64,000 nt of DNA from Burkholderiales bacterium PBB6 (GCA_002255925.1 NKIH01000005.1:342709-406708), one strand, 5' to 3'. Positions 42,280 through 51,408 are shown, numbered from the stretch's first letter. Notes: generated by a model from the letters alone, not told the origin. A program made the numbers and translations.

Positions 42280-43467
42280 ATGCAATCGCGTGGCGTTCAC
42301 CTTCAATACACCTACCAGGCCGCTGACCAGCGGGGCTCCGAGCTGCACAACCCGCTGTTCGATCTGTTGAACGCGGTGCGTGAGCACGGCTCCATCCAGA
42401 ACGCGGCCAAAGCCATGGGGGCGTCGTACCGGCATGTCTGGGGCGCGCTCAAGCATTGGGAAGACGTGCTGGGCGAAAAGCTCGTCACCTGGGCGCAAGG
42501 CCAGCCAGCCCGGCTCACCCCTTTCGCTGATCGCCTGCTGTGGGCTGAAACCCGCGCCCGCACCCGGCTGACGCCGCACATCGAGGCGCTGCGCGCCGAG
42601 TTGGAACGCGTGATGAGCGAAGCCCTGGACGGCAGCCAGCATGTGCTGACGGTGATGGCCAGCCACGACATGGCGCTGCCCCTGCTGCGCGACGTGGCCA
42701 GCCAGCAGCAGCGCCTGCACATCGACCTGAAATTCACCGGCAGCCTCGACGCACTGCGCGCTTTGGCCGAGGGCCGTTGCCTGGTGGCCGGCTTCCATGT
42801 GGCGCGGCTGGAAGGCCAGGCGGGCCTGTTTTCGCAGGCGCTCAAGCCGCTGCTCAAGCCGGGCCGCCACAAGCTGATCGGCTGCACCACCCGCACCCAG
42901 GGCCTGGTGGTGGCGCGCAACAATCCGCTGCGCCTGAACCTGCTGCAAGACCTGAGCAAACCCGGCGTGCGCTTTTTGAACCGGCAGGCGGGCTCTGCCA
43001 CGCGCTTGTTGACCGAACACCTGCTGCAGGAAGAAGGCATCGCGCCGACCCTGCTGCACGGCTGGAACGACCCACCCGAAGACAGCCACCTGGCCGTGGC
43101 CGCGGCCATTGCCAGCGGCGTGGCCGATGTGGGCGTGGGCATCGAGGCCGCAGCGCAATCCTTCGGCCTGGATTTCATTCCGCTGATTGAGGAAGACTAT
43201 TTCCTGGTCTGCCTGAAAGACGCGCTCGACCACCCGGCGGTGCTGAAGCTGCGTGATGCGCTGTCGGGCAGCGCCTGGCAAACCCAGCTCGACACCCTGC
43301 CCGGCTACCTGCCGGCACGCAGCGGCGAGGTGCTGTCACTCACCCGCGCCCTGCCCTGGTGGAGCTACCGGAGCCCACGGCCGGCCGTGGCTGGCGAGCC
43401 TGCTGAGGAAGCCGCGGATGACGCGGCCGATGAAGCCGTGATCGATGCCGGGAGAGTGCCTGAGTGA
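42280..43467 (+). CDS. ModE-type transcriptional regulator with oxyanion-binding (PBP-like) domain
   Basis: The 395-residue protein starts with a ModE/LysR-type winged helix (about residues 25-95, AVREHGSIQNAAKAMGASYRHVWGALKHWE). It is followed by a periplasmic-binding-protein-like domain (about 125-365, LTVMASHDMALPLLRDVAS and GLVVARNNPLRL), as in COG1910. The C-terminus is an Ala/Glu-rich tail. In such proteins the PBP domain senses molybdate or tungstate. The gene directly follows the aor cluster, so it is the best candidate regulator of tup, moeA and aor. A palindrome lies just upstream. Confidence 0.88.
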   Translation: MQSRGVHLQYTYQAADQRGSELHNPLFDLLNAVREHGSIQNAAKAMGASYRHVWGALKHWEDVLGEKLVTWAQGQPARLTPFADRLLWAETRARTRLTPHIEALRAELERVMSEALDGSQHVLTVMASHDMALPLLRDVASQQQRLHIDLKFTGSLDALRALAEGRCLVAGFHVARLEGQAGLFSQALKPLLKPGRHKLIGCTTRTQGLVVARNNPLRLNLLQDLSKPGVRFLNRQAGSATRLLTEHLLQEEGIAPTLLHGWNDPPEDSHLAVAAAIASGVADVGVGIEAAAQSFGLDFIPLIEEDYFLVCLKDALDHPAVLKLRDALSGSAWQTQLDTLPGYLPARSGEVLSLTRALPWWSYRSPRPAVAGEPAEEAADDAADEAVIDAGRVPE

Positions 43468-43520
43468 ACGCCGGATCGACTGACCTCGGCTGAGTTCAAC
43501 CGAGCCGGCCGGCAAGCGCC

Positions 43521-44519
43521 TCAAACCACGCAACCCGGGCCGCTGTCAGTGCCTGGCTGCAGGCGGATGGGCTCTGGAATGCGGAAGCCGTAACGCTCGG
43601 CCGTCAATTCGGCCAGGATGGCCACGGCGATTTCCGGCGGCGTGCGCGCCCCGTTTTTCAAACCGACCGGGCCGTGCAGCCGGCTCAGCTCAGCCTCGGT
43701 CAAACCGAAGTGTTCGGCCAGCCGCTGCTTGCGCTTGTCCTGGTTCAGCCGTGAGCCAATCGCGCCGATGTAAAACGCCGGTGAACGCAGTGCTTCCATC
43801 AGCGCCAGGTCGTCCAGCTTGGGGTCGTGGGTGAGCGCGATCACCGCCGTGTGGGCGTCGGGCGCAAAGGCCTGCACGGCGTCGTCCGGCATGCTGCGCA
43901 GGCGCTGCACGCCCGGCATGTCAGGCAGGTATTCCTCGCGCGGGTCGCACACCACCACCTGGTAATCCAGCGCCAGCGCCATGCTCGCCAGGTACTGGGT
44001 CATTTGGCCGGCGCCGATCAGCAGCAAGCGCCAGCTGGGCCCGTGCACGCTCAGCAATTGATCGGCACTCAAGCGCAGCTGATCGGGGCCGGTGGCGGTG
44101 CTCAGTTGCACCGCTCCGCTGGCCAGGGTGAGTTCACGCCGCACGCGCGTGCCGGCATCCAGCTGCTTCAGCAAGGCATCGATCTGGCTGTGCGGGCGCA
44201 CCGGCTCCAGCACCAGCTCCAGCGTGCCGCCACAGGGCAAGCCAAAGCGCGCAGCCTCGTCGCCACTGACGCCGTAATGCACCACCTGTGGCAACTCGGT
44301 GGCCACGGCGCCTTCACGCACCCGGGCGATCAGGTCATCCTCGATGCAGCCGCCTGACACCGAACCGGCCACGAGGCCGTCATCACGAATTGCCACCAGC
44401 GCGCCCACCGGCCTCGGGGCCGAACCCCAGGTGCGGGTGACGGTGCCCAGCACCACGGCATGGCCGGCTTGCTGCCAGGATTGAACCTGGCGCAGCACTT
44501 GAAGATCGACATTGTCCAT
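43521..44519 (-). CDS. XdhC-family molybdenum cofactor maturation protein
   Basis: The 332-residue protein has both XdhC halves: the N-terminal domain with TRTWGSAPRPVGALVAI and SVSGGCIEDDLI, and the C-terminal Rossmann-like domain with LLLIGAGQMTQYLAS, then TAVIALTHDPKLDDLAL, YIGAIGSRLNQDKR, LSRLHGPVGL. XdhC proteins bind molybdenum cofactor and insert it, with a sulfido ligand, into xanthine dehydrogenase-type enzymes. No such enzyme is adjacent. Its place next to the tungsten locus suggests a cofactor role, but the gene is convergent with the regulator and not part of that operon. Confidence 0.9.
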   Translation of the reverse strand: MDNVDLQVLRQVQSWQQAGHAVVLGTVTRTWGSAPRPVGALVAIRDDGLVAGSVSGGCIEDDLIARVREGAVATELPQVVHYGVSGDEAARFGLPCGGTLELVLEPVRPHSQIDALLKQLDAGTRVRRELTLASGAVQLSTATGPDQLRLSADQLLSVHGPSWRLLLIGAGQMTQYLASMALALDYQVVVCDPREEYLPDMPGVQRLRSMPDDAVQAFAPDAHTAVIALTHDPKLDDLALMEALRSPAFYIGAIGSRLNQDKRKQRLAEHFGLTEAELSRLHGPVGLKNGARTPPEIAVAILAELTAERYGFRIPEPIRLQPGTDSGPGCVV

Positions 44520-44586
44520 TGGGCGAGGATGATGACACGGCCGGCCCGCACCCCGCTCGGGCGGGGTCTCCGGCGCGCCCGCGGCT

Positions 44587-45120
44587 TCAGCGCGCGATGG
44601 CCGGGTACAGGTCTTCCATCCAGACGACCTCGTCGGAGTACGACTGCAGATCCGCCGACATGTTGGCGTGCAGCCCGCTGACCCAGATTTCCTTCTTCAG
44701 GTCGGACTTGACGTAGGAGATCGCCTGCTCGAAATCGCCATCGCCCGCCGAGAGGATCAGCCGGTCATAAACGCCCTGCACGGCCAGCTTGATGATGAGC
44801 GTTGCGATGGCCACGTCCACGCCCTTTTGCACTTCGCGCGTGAAGTGCTCGGCGCAATTCGGGCAGTCCTGGTGCGAGTCCTTCAGCCGGAACAGCTCGA
44901 CCCGCACCTTCGGGCCACGCGGCGGCGCCGATTTCATCCAGGTGTGAAACGCGTTCTGCTGGTCGGCCGACGGATCGCGGCTGGAGTTCAGGTAGTAGCT
45001 CTCGTAGATCGGACCGCCGTTCAGCCGAATCAGCTCGTTCTTGAGCTTGAGGTAATCAAACGGCCGCGATTTGCCGACGTTGAAGAGGTAGGCGCCGTCG
45101 ATGATCCAGGCGGTGCGCAT
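44587..45120 (-). CDS. NYN (PIN-like) domain protein
   Basis: From the ATG at 45120 the protein has 177 residues. An earlier in-frame start would overlap aroQ more deeply and lacks support. Motifs of the NYN/LabA family are visible: AWIIDGAYLFNVGKS at the N-terminus, EVQKGVDVAIATLIIKLAV with the conserved KGVD, and LILSAGDGDFEQAISYVK. These acidic residues form a PIN-like nuclease centre, and RNA cleavage is the usual assumption. Two cysteines (CPNC) in the middle may bind zinc. It starts 1 bp after aroQ ends and probably shares its transcript. Confidence 0.87.
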   Translation of the reverse strand: MRTAWIIDGAYLFNVGKSRPFDYLKLKNELIRLNGGPIYESYYLNSSRDPSADQQNAFHTWMKSAPPRGPKVRVELFRLKDSHQDCPNCAEHFTREVQKGVDVAIATLIIKLAVQGVYDRLILSAGDGDFEQAISYVKSDLKKEIWVSGLHANMSADLQSYSDEVVWMEDLYPAIAR

Positions 45121-45121
45121 G

Positions 45122-45559
45122 TCAGGCCGCCAGCTTGCGCACGGCAAACTGCAGCGCAGCGCTGTAGCCAAACACGCCCAGGCCGGCGATCACGCCTTCG
45201 GCGATGCCCGAGATGTAGGAGTGGTGACGGAACCCTTCGCGCTTGTGCACGTTGCTCACATGCACTTCCACCACCGGCAGGGCCACGCCAGCCAGGGCGT
45301 CACGCAGGGCCACGCTGGTGTGCGTCCAGCCGCCCGGGTTGATGACGATGTAGCGCGTGCCGTCGAGGCGCGCCGCATGGATGCGGTCGATCATCGCGCC
45401 TTCGTGGTTGGTCTGGAAACACTGCGCGGCATGGCCGGCTGCGGTGGCCTCTTCAACGAAGCGACGCTCGACATCGGCGAGCGTGTCTGCGCCGTAGATG
45501 TGGGGCTCGCGGGTGCCCAGCAGGTTCAGGTTGGGGCCGTTCAGCAGCAGGAGGCTCAT
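45122..45559 (-). CDS. aroQ: AroQ, type II 3-dehydroquinate dehydratase
   Basis: The 145-residue protein is a type II dehydroquinase, with the active-site tyrosine region [51 protein letters not shown] and the histidine in [14 protein letters not shown]. It interconverts 3-dehydroquinate and 3-dehydroshikimate. Here it lies at the end of a quinate/shikimate catabolic cluster, so it probably works in the degradative direction, although it could also serve aromatic amino acid synthesis. Family members are dodecamers. Confidence 0.94.
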   Translation of the reverse strand: MSLLLLNGPNLNLLGTREPHIYGADTLADVERRFVEEATAAGHAAQCFQTNHEGAMIDRIHAARLDGTRYIVINPGGWTHTSVALRDALAGVALPVVEVHVSNVHKREGFRHHSYISGIAEGVIAGLGVFGYSAALQFAVRKLAA

Positions 45560-45648
45560 GGTGCGCAGGTCAGTGTGTGGATGGAATTCAGCAGGCCGCA
45601 CAGTGTGCCCCAAACCGGCACCGCGGCGCCCATGCCGCGGGCAGCAGA

Positions 45649-46563
45649 TCAGGGCGTCATGGCCCGCAGCCGCATCGCGCCGGGCAGCGGCACCGACCGG
45701 CGCAACACGCCTTCCGCCAGCCACAGCGCGCTTTGTCGCGCACGCTCGGCCACCACGGGCAGCGGCAGTTGCTGGTAGTCGTCGTTGAAGACTTCAAAGC
45801 TGTAGTCGCCGCGGTAACCCATGCTGTCGAGCTTGCGCACCAGGCTCGACAGCGCCTGGGTGTGCACGCCCTCGCCGGGGAACACGCGGAAGTGGCGGGC
45901 CGTGTCGATGCGCTCTTGCACCGTTCGGGTTTCCTGCCACATGAAGTCGGACAGCTGCACCAGCCAGATACGGGCGGGGTCCACGTCGTCCAGCAGGCTC
46001 AAAGAGGTGGCCGTGGCGAACTGGTGGTACGAATCAATGCCCAGGCCCAGGTTGGGCATGTCGGCACGCTCCACCGCCTCCCAAGCCTGGTGCACCTCGT
46101 TGATGTGCCGGCCCCAGGACAAGCCCTCGAACGCCACCTTGATGCCGTGCGGCAGCGCCAGCATGGCCAGCTTGCGCAGGTCACGCGCCACGGCGTCCAT
46201 GTCGCCCACCGCATGCTGCGAGGTGGAACTGCAGGCCAGCAACACCTTGGCGCCCAGCTCGCGCGCCATCAGGATCATCTGCTTGGCAATGTCGACCTTG
46301 TAGCTGTGCAGGTGGCCCGACAAGCCTTCAAAGTCGCGCAGCACCTGAAAGCCGGTGACGCGCAGGCCGCTGTCGCGCACGGCCTGCACCGCGGCGTCCA
46401 TGCCTTGCGGGTGGCCGACGATGTCGCGGGCCGCCAGCATGATCTGGCCAAAGCCCGCGGCGCGCACGGCCTTGAGCTTGGCCTCCAGCGGGCCGGCGAG
46501 CGTGATGGTGTCCATGCCGAAATCGGCGATGTGGCCTTGCAAGGCGGCTGGAGTGGTGTGCAT
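45649..46563 (-). CDS. quiC: 3-Dehydroshikimate dehydratase (TIM-barrel QuiC-type)
   Basis: The 304-residue protein (ATG at 46563) is an AP-endonuclease-2-like TIM barrel with metal-binding residues in [36 protein letters not shown] and [10 protein letters not shown]. It matches the dehydratase half of QuiC, which turns 3-dehydroshikimate into protocatechuate. In pseudomonads this domain is fused to an HPPD-like domain; here that domain is the separate gene immediately upstream. Context with aroQ and an AroE-type dehydrogenase supports quinate/shikimate catabolism. A sugar-phosphate isomerase of the same fold is the alternative. Confidence 0.85.
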   Translation of the reverse strand: MHTTPAALQGHIADFGMDTITLAGPLEAKLKAVRAAGFGQIMLAARDIVGHPQGMDAAVQAVRDSGLRVTGFQVLRDFEGLSGHLHSYKVDIAKQMILMARELGAKVLLACSSTSQHAVGDMDAVARDLRKLAMLALPHGIKVAFEGLSWGRHINEVHQAWEAVERADMPNLGLGIDSYHQFATATSLSLLDDVDPARIWLVQLSDFMWQETRTVQERIDTARHFRVFPGEGVHTQALSSLVRKLDSMGYRGDYSFEVFNDDYQQLPLPVVAERARQSALWLAEGVLRRSVPLPGAMRLRAMTP

Positions 46564-46574
46564 GGCAGCGGGCC

Positions 46575-47453
46575 TCAACGCGGGTCGAGCACGAGCTCGA
46601 CGCTGACGCCACCCGACTCCGCTCGGCTCAAGGCGCCGCGGCGGTCGCTGTGCACGCCCTGCGGCGATTCAATGAAGCTCACGCCGCGCTGGCGCAGGGC
46701 TGCCACGGTGGCCAGCACATCGTCGGTGCCGAAGGCCACGCGCTGCAGCAGCTCTTCCGGGTCGGCATCAAACGCGTCGAGTGCCGGCTCGATCAGCTGC
46801 CAATACACGGTGCCGCACGGGCTGGCCAGGATGCGCCCCTCCGTGAGCACACCAAAGGTCTGCTCAGCCGGCAACTCGATGAATCCGAACAGCTCACCGT
46901 AAAACGCCATCCAGTCGTCGAGGCGGTTCAGACCGATGTACTGCACCAGGCCAAACAGGTGCAGGCTGTGGCTGGCCGGCGGGCTGCGATCAGCGCCGGG
47001 AATCGCCACGAAGTCGACGTCGTAGATCGAGAACTCCTGGCAGCGATCCACGAAGTAGATGCGGCTGCGACCCACGCCGTGGATGGCCGGGATGTTGAGC
47101 TCCATCACCTCGACCTGCGTGGCCACGGCCCAGGCCCCCAGCGACAAGACACGGCGGTAGGCCCCGGCGGCATCCGCCACGCGGAAGGCCACGGCGGCGA
47201 TCACCGGTTCGCCCGCGTCTGCCTCGTGCGCGTTGACGATGATGTTCATGTCGCCCTGGCGGTACAGCAGCACCTCGCGCGAGCGGTGGCGCGCCACCGG
47301 GATGAAGCCCAGCCGCTCCAGCGTCTGCCCCAGCGCCTGAGGCCGGGCGGTGGTGAACTCGATGAACTCGATGCCTTGCAGGCCCAGCGGGTTGGGCATG
47401 TCACCCAGGCGCTCGCGGGCCATCGACAATCCATTGGTGGGCAGCAGGGTCAT
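46575..47453 (-). CDS. HPPD-like VOC protein, partner of 3-dehydroshikimate dehydratase
   Basis: The 292-residue protein is built like 4-hydroxyphenylpyruvate dioxygenase and clearly resembles the true enzyme at 55030 in its N-terminal part (GIEFIEFTTARPQALG, VARHRSREVLLYRQGD). Metal ligands appear altered: the region of the first Fe ligand reads FGLVQYIGLNR where the enzyme has IDHLTHNV, and the second has ELLQRVAF where the enzyme has GIQHIAM. Only the last, SVELV, keeps its Glu. It matches the C-terminal domain of fused QuiC proteins. It is unlikely to be a dioxygenase and may support or regulate the dehydratase encoded 11 bp downstream. Confidence 0.82.
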   Translation of the reverse strand: MTLLPTNGLSMARERLGDMPNPLGLQGIEFIEFTTARPQALGQTLERLGFIPVARHRSREVLLYRQGDMNIIVNAHEADAGEPVIAAVAFRVADAAGAYRRVLSLGAWAVATQVEVMELNIPAIHGVGRSRIYFVDRCQEFSIYDVDFVAIPGADRSPPASHSLHLFGLVQYIGLNRLDDWMAFYGELFGFIELPAEQTFGVLTEGRILASPCGTVYWQLIEPALDAFDADPEELLQRVAFGTDDVLATVAALRQRGVSFIESPQGVHSDRRGALSRAESGGVSVELVLDPR

Positions 47454-47505
47454 GGTGGGGTGGCCGGTCGGGCAGTGGCGGTGTTGAAAATGAAACGGGT
47501 CGCGG

Positions 47506-48417
47506 TCAGGGCTTGGCGGCGGTCACCAGTGCGCGGAAGTGCGCTTCCATGCGGGTCGCGTCGGGCACCAGGCCAGTGAACAACTCGAACGCACCCACGG
47601 CCTGACCCACCGCCATGCCGCCGCCGTCACTGACGCGGCAACCCTTGGCGCGGGCCGCCTTCAGCAAGGCGGTGTCGAGCGGGAAATACACAACTTCCGA
47701 CACCCACAGGTCCGCACGCAGCAGCGCTTCGTCGAGCGGCAAGCCAGGCAGCTTGTCCATGCCCGTCGGCGTGGCGTGAATCAGGCCGGTGGCGTCGGCC
47801 ATCGCCAGGCCCAGGTCGCTCACGGCGACGGCGCGGGCGCCGTAGAGGGCGTTCACGTCGGCCACCAATTGGGCCAGGCGCGCCGGGTCGGGATCAGCGA
47901 TGCGCAGCTCACCCACGCCCAGCCGCAGCGCGGCATGGGCGATCGCCGCACCTGCACCACCGGCACCCAGCAACACCACGCGCGACAGATCCGCACCAGG
48001 CAGTGCACGGGTGAACCCGCGCGCCCAGCCCGAGCCATCGGTGTTGTGGCCGATGAGGCGGCCGTCGCGGATCACGACCGTGTTCACGGCACCCATGGCC
48101 CGCGCCTCGTCCGACAACTCGTCCAGCAGCGGCAGCACCGCCTGCTTGCACGGGTAGGTGACGTTGCAGCCCGCGTAGCCCATCACGCGGGCGGCGTGCA
48201 GCAAGGTCGGCAGGTCTTGCGCGCCAGCGCCTTCGGTGCGGTCCAGGTCGATCAGCTGGTAATGCAGGCGCAGGCCGTGCTCGCGAGCCTCCTGCTCGTG
48301 CATGGCCGGTGAGAGCGACTTCTGGATGCCTGCGCCAATCAACCCGATCAGGACTTTGCGTCCTGCGGTGTGGGTGGCTGCGGACATGTCGGTCGACAAG
48401 GAAGGCGTGGCGTACAT
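47506..48417 (-). CDS. aroE: AroE-type quinate/shikimate dehydrogenase (probably NAD+-linked)
   Basis: The 303-residue protein has the AroE signature GIQKSLSPAMH, the catalytic Lys and Asp in NVTYPCKQAVLPLLDEL and NTDGSGWARGF, and a nucleotide site VLLGAGGAGAAIAHAAL. After the second strand it reads LRIADPDPARL in place of the NRT motif that binds the NADP phosphate in E. coli AroE, so NAD+ use is more likely. In this cluster it would oxidise quinate and/or shikimate to the dehydro-compounds, feeding the AroQ and QuiC steps. A biosynthetic AroE is probably encoded elsewhere. Confidence 0.88.
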   Translation of the reverse strand: MYATPSLSTDMSAATHTAGRKVLIGLIGAGIQKSLSPAMHEQEAREHGLRLHYQLIDLDRTEGAGAQDLPTLLHAARVMGYAGCNVTYPCKQAVLPLLDELSDEARAMGAVNTVVIRDGRLIGHNTDGSGWARGFTRALPGADLSRVVLLGAGGAGAAIAHAALRLGVGELRIADPDPARLAQLVADVNALYGARAVAVSDLGLAMADATGLIHATPTGMDKLPGLPLDEALLRADLWVSEVVYFPLDTALLKAARAKGCRVSDGGGMAVGQAVGAFELFTGLVPDATRMEAHFRALVTAAKP

Positions 48418-48456
48418 GGTGGTGTGGTTCTGTCGGTGGGCTGATGACGGCGGGAA

Positions 48457-49470
48457 TTACTTGCCGCCGCGCACCTTGGCGATGGCGGCGTACACCTCCT
48501 TCACCGTGTCTGCGCCCACCTTCTCGGCGTACTTGTCGACCACCGGCTTGACCTTTGCGCGGATCTTGTCGAGCTCGGCCGCCGGCAACTCGGTCACCTG
48601 CATGCCCGACTTCTTCAGCTCGTCCAGGGCCACATTGGCCTGCACGCGCGAGACACCACGCTGGAAGGTGGTGGCTTCAGCCATCGCATCTGCCAGGATC
48701 TTCTTTTCGTCGGCGCTCAGCTGGTCGTGGAACTTCTTGCTCATCACCACCGCTTGCGGGTTGTAGATGTGGCGGGTCAGCGTGAGGTGCTTCTGCACTT
48801 CGTTGAACTTGGACGCGCGGATGGTGGTGACAGGGTTCTCCTGGCCATCGATCGCGTTCTGCTCCAGCGCGGGGTAAACCTCCGGGAAGGGCATCGGCAC
48901 GGCATTGGCGCCGAGGGCGGCGAACATGTCGATGTAGATCGGCGACTGGATGACGCGGATCTTCAGGCCGGCGATGTCATCGGCCTTGTTGATGGCGCGC
49001 TTGTTGTTCGTCAGGTTGCGGAAGCCCAGCTCCCAGTAACCCAGGCCCACCAGGTTCTTCTCGGGCAGCTTGGCCAGCAGCTTCTGGCCAAAGGCACCGT
49101 CGGTCACCGCATCGGCTTCCTGCGGGCTGTTGAACAGGAAGGGGAAGTCGTAGATGCCGAATTCCTTGGCCTGTGCCGACAGGATGCCGGCGTTCAGCAC
49201 CGTCATCTCCACCGTGCCGCCTTGCAGGGCCGACACCGTCTGCAGGTCACCGCCCAGCGTGCCGCCGGGGAACAGACGCACCTGGATCTTGCCGCCGCTC
49301 TTGGCTGACACCAGGTCAGCGAACTTCTGCGCGCCTTCGGCCTGCGGATGGCCCTTGTTGTTCTGGAAGGCGAACTTGATGGTGCGCTGCTGCACCTGCG
49401 CCTGGGCAGCACTGCACAGGGCCAGGGCCGACACGACGGCGAGCAGGGTACGGCGGGAAAAACGGGTCAT
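48457..49470 (-). CDS. TRAP transporter substrate-binding protein (DctP family)
   Basis: The 337-residue protein has a signal peptide (RRTLLAVVSALALCSAAQA/Q) and a DctP-type binding domain. The selectivity helix carries the usual arginine in LKIRVIQSPIYIDMF, followed by GANAVPMPFPEVYPALEQNAIDGQENP. It delivers its ligand to the DctQM membrane pair encoded just upstream. Given the linked dehydrogenase, dehydratases and AroQ, quinate, shikimate or a dehydro-derivative is the likely ligand. A ribosome binding site, GGAGA, precedes the ATG. Confidence 0.9.
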   Translation of the reverse strand: MTRFSRRTLLAVVSALALCSAAQAQVQQRTIKFAFQNNKGHPQAEGAQKFADLVSAKSGGKIQVRLFPGGTLGGDLQTVSALQGGTVEMTVLNAGILSAQAKEFGIYDFPFLFNSPQEADAVTDGAFGQKLLAKLPEKNLVGLGYWELGFRNLTNNKRAINKADDIAGLKIRVIQSPIYIDMFAALGANAVPMPFPEVYPALEQNAIDGQENPVTTIRASKFNEVQKHLTLTRHIYNPQAVVMSKKFHDQLSADEKKILADAMAEATTFQRGVSRVQANVALDELKKSGMQVTELPAAELDKIRAKVKPVVDKYAEKVGADTVKEVYAAIAKVRGGK

Positions 49471-49535
49471 GCTTGTCTCCAGTGGGAAGTTGTGGCCACG
49501 TCAACGTGGCGTCTGTTGAAACCGCAGGGAAAGGG

Positions 49536-50816
49536 TCAGCTGGCGAACCACTTCGCCGGGCCGGTGACCAGCCACGGGAAGAACACCATCAGGAACATCA
49601 CGGCGAACTGCGCGGCCATGAACGGCAGCACGCCGCGCGTGACTTCGTCCATCTTCATCTTGCCCACGCCCGCCACCACGTTGAGCACCGTGCCCACCGG
49701 GGGCGTGATCAGCCCGATCGCGTTGTTGATGATGAACAGCACGCCGAAGTACACCGGGTCGATGCCCGCGGCCTTGATCACCGGCATCAGCACCGGCGTC
49801 ATGATCAGGATGGTCGGCGTCATGTCCATCGCCGTGCCCACGGCCATCACCAGCACCATGATGGCGATCAGCAGCAGCGTCTGGTTGCCCATGAAGGGCT
49901 CCAGCAGCGTGATCATCTTGCTCGGGATGTCCGCCACCGTGATCAGCCAGGCGCTGACCATGGCGGCGGCCACCAGGAACATGATCACGGCCGTCGTCTT
50001 GGCTGCGCTCACGAACACCTCGCGCAACTGGTGCAAGCTCATCTCGCGGTACACCAGCGTGGCCACCAGCAGCGCGTACACCGCAGCCACCACAGCGGCC
50101 TCGGTCGGCGTGAACACGCCCATCTTCAGGCCCACCACCACGATCACCGGCAACACCAGCGCCCAGGTCGATTCCTTCAGCGCCGTCATGCGCTGGGCCA
50201 CGCTGGCCTTCGGCGGCGGCGTGATGTTTTCCTTCTTCGCCACCCACCACCAGGCCAGCGCAATCGACAGGCCCATCAGCAGGCCTGGCACGATGCCGGC
50301 CAGGAACAGCTTGCTGATCGACACGTTGGCGGCCACGCCGAACACGACGAAGCCGATCGACGGCGGGATGACCGGCGCGATGATGCCGGCCGAGGCGATC
50401 AGGCCGCCCGCGCGGGCCTTGTCGTGGCCGGCCGCCACCATCATCGGCAGCAGCAGCGAGGCCAGCGCAGCCGTGTCAGCCACGGCCGAGCCCGAGAGTG
50501 CGGCCAGCAGGCACGCAGCCACGATGGCCACGAAGCCCAGCCCACCGCGCTTGTGGCCGACCAGCGTCAGCGCCAGGTTGACGATGCGGCGGCTCAGGCC
50601 GCCGACGTTCATGATCTCGCCAGCGAGCATGAAGAAGGGCACGGCCAGCAGCGGGAAGCTGTCGGCGCCGTTCACCACGTTCTGCGCCAGGATCTGGGCA
50701 TCAAACAGGTCGAGGTGCCACATCAGCGCCACGCCTGAAAGCAGCAGCGAGTAGGCAATGGGCACACCCAGGGCCATCGCGGCCAGCAGGGAGCCCAGGA
50801 AAATGAATACGGTCAT
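49536..50816 (-). CDS. TRAP transporter large permease (DctM family)
   Basis: The 426-residue membrane protein has about twelve hydrophobic segments and DctM hallmarks such as ADSFPLLAVPFFMLAGEIMN, LAALSGSAVADTAALASLL, and GIIAPVIPPSIGFVVFG, plus NAIGLITPPVGTVLNV near the end. It is the sodium-coupled transport subunit. The start at 50816 has GGAGA upstream. It is 31 bp after the small permease gene and 65 bp before the binding-protein gene, in the order Q-M-P. Confidence 0.94.
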   Translation of the reverse strand: MTVFIFLGSLLAAMALGVPIAYSLLLSGVALMWHLDLFDAQILAQNVVNGADSFPLLAVPFFMLAGEIMNVGGLSRRIVNLALTLVGHKRGGLGFVAIVAACLLAALSGSAVADTAALASLLLPMMVAAGHDKARAGGLIASAGIIAPVIPPSIGFVVFGVAANVSISKLFLAGIVPGLLMGLSIALAWWWVAKKENITPPPKASVAQRMTALKESTWALVLPVIVVVGLKMGVFTPTEAAVVAAVYALLVATLVYREMSLHQLREVFVSAAKTTAVIMFLVAAAMVSAWLITVADIPSKMITLLEPFMGNQTLLLIAIMVLVMAVGTAMDMTPTILIMTPVLMPVIKAAGIDPVYFGVLFIINNAIGLITPPVGTVLNVVAGVGKMKMDEVTRGVLPFMAAQFAVMFLMVFFPWLVTGPAKWFAS

Positions 50817-50847
50817 GCGGTTGTCTCCGGCAGGGGCGCGGGGAAGT

Positions 50848-51408
50848 TCAGTGCTTCTTGAAGGTCTGGCTCTGGTTCAGGTGCAGCTCGTCGATCTGCG
50901 CCAGGTCTTCCGACTCTTTCACCAGCAGCAACTCGTCGTCGCGGCGCTGGCCAGTCACCGTGCGCCACAGATCGAGAGCGATCATCAAACCCGAGGAAAT
51001 CGCGAAGACGACGCCGGCCGCATAGAAGACCGAGACCGGTGCGCCGGTGACAGGCGCCGCCACATCGGCATTGATCTGGGCTTGCTGCCAGCTGCCACTG
51101 AAGAGCAGCCAGGTCACCCACAGCATCAACACCTGAGCCAGCACGAGGCACAGGCGTTGCCCGACGGGGCCGAGGCGCGACACCAGCATGTCCGAGCCCA
51201 GGTGGCCGTGCTCATGCACCGCGATGGCGCCGCCCAGGAAAGTCAGCCAGACGAAGAGCCAGCGGGCCACTTCTTCCGACACGGTGATGCCGGAATTGAA
51301 GGCGTAGCGCATCACCACGTTGCCGAATACCAGCAACACCATGGCGGCCAGCATGATCACCAGCAACCACTCCAGAACGCGGCAATAGCCGTCGAGGATT
51401 TTTGTCAT
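50848..51408 (-). CDS. TRAP transporter small permease (DctQ family)
   Basis: The 186-residue protein has four hydrophobic helices and the DctQ motif ITVSEEVARWLFVWLTFLGG, followed by AVHEHGHLGSDML. A hydrophilic C-terminal tail of about 35 residues follows. It pairs with DctM. AAGGAGA precedes the ATG at 51408. It is the first gene of the transporter-catabolic operon and lies 168 bp downstream of the TetR gene, with a candidate operator between them. Confidence 0.92.
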   Translation of the reverse strand: MTKILDGYCRVLEWLLVIMLAAMVLLVFGNVVMRYAFNSGITVSEEVARWLFVWLTFLGGAIAVHEHGHLGSDMLVSRLGPVGQRLCLVLAQVLMLWVTWLLFSGSWQQAQINADVAAPVTGAPVSVFYAAGVVFAISSGLMIALDLWRTVTGQRRDDELLLVKESEDLAQIDELHLNQSQTFKKH

